Assembly (NCBI RefSeq): GCF_007992715.1 | Contig: NZ_BKAU01000009.1 | Span: 62,001-126,000 of the forward strand | Direction: 5' to 3' | Origin: Chitinophaga cymbidii | GTDB lineage: Bacteria > Bacteroidota > Bacteroidia > Chitinophagales > Chitinophagaceae | Length of the DNA: 64,000 bases | Shown here: positions 62,101 through 64,000 of the stretch, in pieces | Position numbering within the stretch: position 1 is the first letter of the stretch | How the letters are laid out: each line of letters opens with the position of its first letter | The notes under the pieces: model-generated | Seen by the model: only the letters and a program-made list of their open reading frames with translations | Told to the model about the DNA's origin: nothing | Databases searched by the model: none | Position numbers and translations under genes: made by a program

Positions 62101-62226
62101 CTTGTCGGGCTCCGTGTAAACCCGTGTTTGCTGGGCCTGTGCGGCCGTTGCACCCATTAAGCCGGCAAGCAGAAGGAATACATGCATCGGTGGAAGGGAG
62201 AAGTTCTTTCGAGTGAATAGCTTCAT
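59158..62226 (-). CDS. Large secreted tetratricopeptide-repeat protein
   Basis: This 1022-residue protein has a signal peptide (LLAGLMGATAAQAQ) followed by some 20 TPR units along nearly the whole length. Examples are LFKEAQQLYREGKYAVSM, SFQLARFYFHRNKLTEAIPY, LVGQAYFEKREYQKALPYL, AEIALRQNNPDKAINSLRAY, FYKGECLFNSKDYPNALQAY and YGIAKAYLDKNDLAAAEKAG. It ends in a Lys/Glu-rich helix. It is a periplasmic scaffold for protein complexes, the first gene of a trio with the barrel (9 bases later) and the HU-like protein. Similar TPR/barrel pairs are found in gliding-related and envelope systems, but this role is inferred. Confidence 0.88.
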   Translation of the reverse strand: MKLFTRKNFSLPPMHVFLLLAGLMGATAAQAQQTRVYTEPDKLFKEAQQLYREGKYAVSMQLFKQTIDQIGYFQETNRSLVNTDAHYYYTMCALKLQNADAEKKALEFIKAFNNSAREQLVSFQLARFYFHRNKLTEAIPYYEAASIDNLSNEEIADMKFELAYCYFNVKDFKKAQPLFASIKEIQNKYYIPANYYYGFISYYNKQYDAALSSFQRVQNEPKYSTVVPYYIAEIYYFQGKRDQLITFAEPLIRKGNLYYEAELKQLVGQAYFEKREYQKALPYLEEYHENAEEVRKEDVYQLSYTYYQTANLDKAIAGFKQLSSEKDSLGQNSMYLLGDCYLRTGQKANARNAFAFSARNSSNPKQQEISRFNYGKLSFELGYQDVAISELRGFLDKYPNSEYIKEAREILVQLFANTNNYREAIALLDMLPEKSQAVLQAYQKVAYGRATQLVNDQQLAEADRLLDISLANPYDPRIVQLAQFWKAEIALRQNNPDKAINSLRAYFNTGTTPVSGEANVQTASYNMGYSLLKKEQYTEALPYFEAAQRTSGPNAGRITNDALLRMADCYYMLRDFPKALALYDRIIGSGEPGADYATYQKSIIYGIQGKHTDKLNLLKQLAQQYPNSNFNNDADMEIAETYLSDERFNEAIPYLKNVLQKQPEGANAPRALLKLGLAYFNTNQGTTAMQYFRQVVEKFPNSSEANDALQSIRAIYVDQGKTDEYLALLKAAGKTVTASAEDSISYAAAETRFSSGDCAGAVTAFSNYLQRYPEGQFALQANFYKGECLFNSKDYPNALQAYEAVLSRGASPFAERAALQAAYLNYYQVKDYAKAKGYYQQLQSLATTKENTLNATRGLLRSSYQLKNWEDVRFQAETLLSAANISTDDQIIGHFYLGKAQQEKQQYDEAISEYKIVTGLTKSEIGAEARYGIAKAYLDKNDLAAAEKAGFDVIKNTSSYEVWTAKAYILLGDVYHRQKDYFNAKATFQSIAENCPIPELKAEAQEKLDKVEAEEKAGSKIK

Positions 62227-62538
62227 GCTTTATATGTTATTTCCTGTAATTATTGTTTTAAACGGCGCGAAGCCGAAATTATTACGAAAGCAGGCTGCGC
62301 CGCATTCCGCTAAAATTGGCAAAGATCGGGGGATTTACAAACCGGACAAATATAAAAGTTTAATCAGTTTTCCGGCTGCGCAGGTTATGAACGCGATGTG
62401 GATAAAATATTAGATGTGGATAACTATTCAAATTTTGAAATTTACGCGCATATATATTAAAATCTATCTAAATTTGACGCAGGAACCCGTTTTTCCAAAA
62501 GCAGTGTATTTAACAAGAATCAAACCAATTATCGAACT
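62227..62538. other. Intergenic region between the TPR operon and doxX
   Basis: The 312 bases hold the start regions of two divergent genes. The right half is AT-rich and contains TAAATTTG (62469-62476), a good -7 box for the doxX direction, about 63 bases before its ATG. A TTTG (62434-62437) is 31 bases upstream of it rather than 20. I see no other gene or terminator. Confidence 0.5.
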
Positions 62539-62946
62539 ATGAGCAAACTACTATCAACCCGCTTTTCGAATGGAGCCGTTCATTTGTCACAACTGTTACT
62601 GCGCCTTTGCTTTGGCGGATTTATCATGACCCACGGCTGGCCGAAGCTGATGAACTTCTCGGAATATGTGAAAAAGTTCCCAGATCCCATCGGGCTCGGG
62701 CAGAACGTAGCGCTGGGGCTGACCATCTTCGCGGAATTTTTCTGCGGAGCGTTCCTGGTGCTGGGCCTGCTTACGCGCTGGGCCACTGTTCCATTGATCA
62801 TCCTCATGCTGGTGATCATTTTTGTGATACACAGCGCAGATCCGCTCGGGAAAAAAGAAATGGCGTACATGTACCTTTTTGCTTTCATTGCCATCCTGAT
62901 CACCGGTCCGGGTAAATACTCTGTAGACGGCGCTATCGGCAAGTAA
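62539..62946 (+). CDS. DoxX-family membrane protein
   Basis: This 135-residue protein has four hydrophobic segments: LLLRLCFGGFIMTHGWPKLM, LGLTIFAEFFCGAFLVLGLL, TVPLIILMLVIIFVIHSADP and YLFAFIAILITGPGKYSVDG. The GWPKLMNF and GPGKYSVD motifs are typical of DoxX/YphA-like proteins. The family is linked to quinone or thiosulfate:quinone oxidoreductase systems and to redox stress. No partner (such as DsbD or a rhodanese) lies next to it, so its specific job here is open. It has no terminator and may be read into the thioesterase gene. Confidence 0.86.
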   Translation: MSKLLSTRFSNGAVHLSQLLLRLCFGGFIMTHGWPKLMNFSEYVKKFPDPIGLGQNVALGLTIFAEFFCGAFLVLGLLTRWATVPLIILMLVIIFVIHSADPLGKKEMAYMYLFAFIAILITGPGKYSVDGAIGK

Positions 62947-62967
62947 AGCCATAAAAGAAAAAAGGGA

Positions 62968-63000
62968 TTTGGAGGTGGATGCAGGAATATCCTACATTTA
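62968..63000 (+). promoter_or_regulatory. Probable promoter of the thioesterase-cinA pair
   Basis: TTTG (62968-62971), 21 bases, then TACATTTA (62993-63000), a close match to the phylum promoter with the last G changed to A. It gives a leader of about 20 bases before ATG 63025. Confidence 0.5.
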
Positions 63001-63024
63001 CACCTTCAAATTCCTTTTTGCATT

Positions 63025-63432
63025 ATGTACAGTACAACGATCGATATCAGGGTGCGATACGGCGAAACCGACCAGATGGGCTATCTCTATTACGGGAACT
63101 ATGCATTGTACTATGAAGTGGGGCGTACAGATGCGATCCGCCAGCTGGGCTTCACTTACCGGGAGCTGGAAGAAAGAGGCGTGATCATGCCCGTGGCCGA
63201 GCTGCAGGTCAAATACCTGCGTCCCGCGTATTACGACGACGTTATAACGGTGAAGACTATACTAAAAGAACTCCCTTCCAACCACAAGATCCAGTTCCAT
63301 TCGGAATTGTACAACCACAAAGGAGAGCTGCTGAATGTAGGCGTGACCACGCTCGCCTTCATCGATGCAAAGGACAAAAAGAGAATGAACATGCCGGAAG
63401 CCCTGCGCGAGAAGCTGGCTCCTTATTTTTAA
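63025..63432 (+). CDS. Acyl-CoA thioesterase (4-hydroxybenzoyl-CoA thioesterase/YbgC type)
   Basis: This 135-residue single hotdog-fold protein hydrolyses acyl-CoA thioesters. The signature is IDIRVRYGETDQMGYLYYGNY, which includes the active-site aspartate (D-Q-M-G, equivalent to the D-x-x-G of YbgC/4HBT proteins). It is followed by the long central helix (YYEVGRTDAIRQLGFTYREL) and strands VIMPVAELQVKYLRPAYYDD. Substrate length is not predictable. It precedes cinA by 10 bases, probably in one operon. Confidence 0.9.
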   Translation: MYSTTIDIRVRYGETDQMGYLYYGNYALYYEVGRTDAIRQLGFTYRELEERGVIMPVAELQVKYLRPAYYDDVITVKTILKELPSNHKIQFHSELYNHKGELLNVGVTTLAFIDAKDKKRMNMPEALREKLAPYF

Positions 63433-63442
63433 TGCGATCAAT

Positions 63443-64000
63443 ATGGAAAAGATACTAGTCAGCATCATCACCATCGGAGACGAGTTGCTGATCGGCCAGA
63501 CCGTAGATACCAATTCCGCCTGGATGGCGCAGGAGCTGAACCATGCCGGCTTCTGGGTGCAGCGGCGCATTGCCGTGGGCGACGAGCGGCAGGCGATCAT
63601 CGCCGCGCTGGAAGAAGAAGGGAAACGCTCGCATATCGTGCTGATCACCGGCGGGCTCGGGCCTACGGCAGATGACATCACCAAGCCGGTGCTCTGCGAT
63701 TATTTCGGCGGCAGGCTGGTGCGGGATGAAGATACGTATCAGCGTATTATGCAGATGTTTGAAAGCCGCGGGCTGCCGGTGCTGCAGCGGAATGTGGACC
63801 AGGCGCTGGTGCCGGACGTGTGCACCGTGCTCCGCAACGAACGCGGAACAGCGCCGGGGATGTGGTTTGAGAAAGATGAAAAGATATATGTGTCCATGCC
63901 CGGCGTGCCTTTCGAGATGAAGGGGCTGATGGAAAATGAAGTGGTCCCGCGTTTGCAGGAACGTTTTGAAACGCCGGCCCTGCTGCATCATACGCTGATC
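63443..64000 (+). CDS. cinA: CinA-family protein, N-terminal part (runs past the window)
   Basis: The first 186 residues are visible and the frame is open at the end of the window. ATG 63443 begins MEKILVSIITIGDELLIGQTVDTN, the start of CinA. The molybdopterin-binding-like domain continues with VLITGGLGPTADDITKPVL, GMWFEKDEKIYVSMPGVPFEM, and VVPRLQERF. Full-length CinA adds a C-terminal nicotinamide-nucleotide amidase domain, which should lie to the right. The protein acts in NAD-cycle repair or in competence/DNA damage responses in some species. It lies 10 bases after the thioesterase gene. Confidence 0.9.
   Translation, partial: MEKILVSIITIGDELLIGQTVDTNSAWMAQELNHAGFWVQRRIAVGDERQAIIAALEEEGKRSHIVLITGGLGPTADDITKPVLCDYFGGRLVRDEDTYQRIMQMFESRGLPVLQRNVDQALVPDVCTVLRNERGTAPGMWFEKDEKIYVSMPGVPFEMKGLMENEVVPRLQERFETPALLHHTLI

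Noticed and set aside
1-64000. tRNA, rRNA, CRISPR arrays, insertion sequences, integrases or prophage genes
   Set aside because: Reading both strands I found no cloverleaf, array of spaced repeats, transposase or phage protein; gene content and style are uniform across the window.

Overview
The window reads as a contiguous piece of a Bacteroidota chromosome, most likely Chitinophagaceae and Chitinophaga-like. This is an inference from gene content: a SusC/SusD pair driven by an ECF sigma factor and FecR, a LytTR regulator, HU-CCDC81 and TPR envelope proteins, PmoA-like and sulfatase genes. The promoters also fit, with TAnnTTTG at -7 and, in the best cases, TTTG about 20 bases upstream. Shine-Dalgarno sites are weak or absent. 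I see no rRNA, tRNA, CRISPR array, insertion sequence or phage gene, and most of the window is housekeeping.

Layout. 1-6.3 kb: end of a LytTR response regulator, a DUF4920 protein, a possible small transcript, a VOC protein, recQ, a Tat-exported TIM-barrel lipoprotein with a small partner, and a FecR-like protein without an anti-sigma domain. 6.4-11.1 kb: proline dehydrogenase, thyA-folA (4-base overlap) and dnaG. 11.2-21.8 kb, all on the minus strand: a cell-surface uptake locus, transcribed sigma factor > FecR > STN-type SusC > SusD > DUF4843 > PKD-like lipoprotein > TlpA thioredoxin. No glycoside hydrolase accompanies it. 21.9-24.1 kb: thiolase and the E1 beta subunit of pyruvate dehydrogenase. 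24.3-27.6 kb (minus): cysE-cysM-sulfatase, a sulfur-themed operon.

27.7-33.8 kb: an NtrC-type response regulator whose DNA-binding tail lies in another frame after a nine-A run, an alpha/beta hydrolase, a MerR regulator with a cobalamin-photoreceptor-like C-terminus, lepB, cytidine deaminase, an unexplained non-coding stretch with nested inverted repeats, and a TPR protein. 33.8-44.2 kb: argS, an OmpA-type protein, dnaK, an M20 amidohydrolase, a CBM20-bearing 4-alpha-glucanotransferase and a dipeptide epimerase. 44.2-46.7 kb (minus): a cytoplasmic gingipain/caspase-clan protease homologue overlapping a 90-residue gene, then a secreted orphan. 46.8-56.5 kb: PmoA-family protein, aldehyde dehydrogenase, MFS transporter, pfkA-pyk, prolyl oligopeptidase and an RmlD-like reductase. 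56.5-62.2 kb (minus): a likely envelope module of a 1022-residue TPR protein, an outer-membrane barrel and a membrane-anchored HU-like protein. 62.5-64 kb: DoxX, thioesterase and the start of cinA.

The best leads for something new are the split response regulator at 28.9 kb, the cytoplasmic C25-like protease pair at 45 kb, the CarH/LitR-like regulator at 30 kb, the TPR/barrel/HU module and the non-coding stretch at 32.5-32.85 kb. All functional calls rest on motif recognition by eye; no database search was run.
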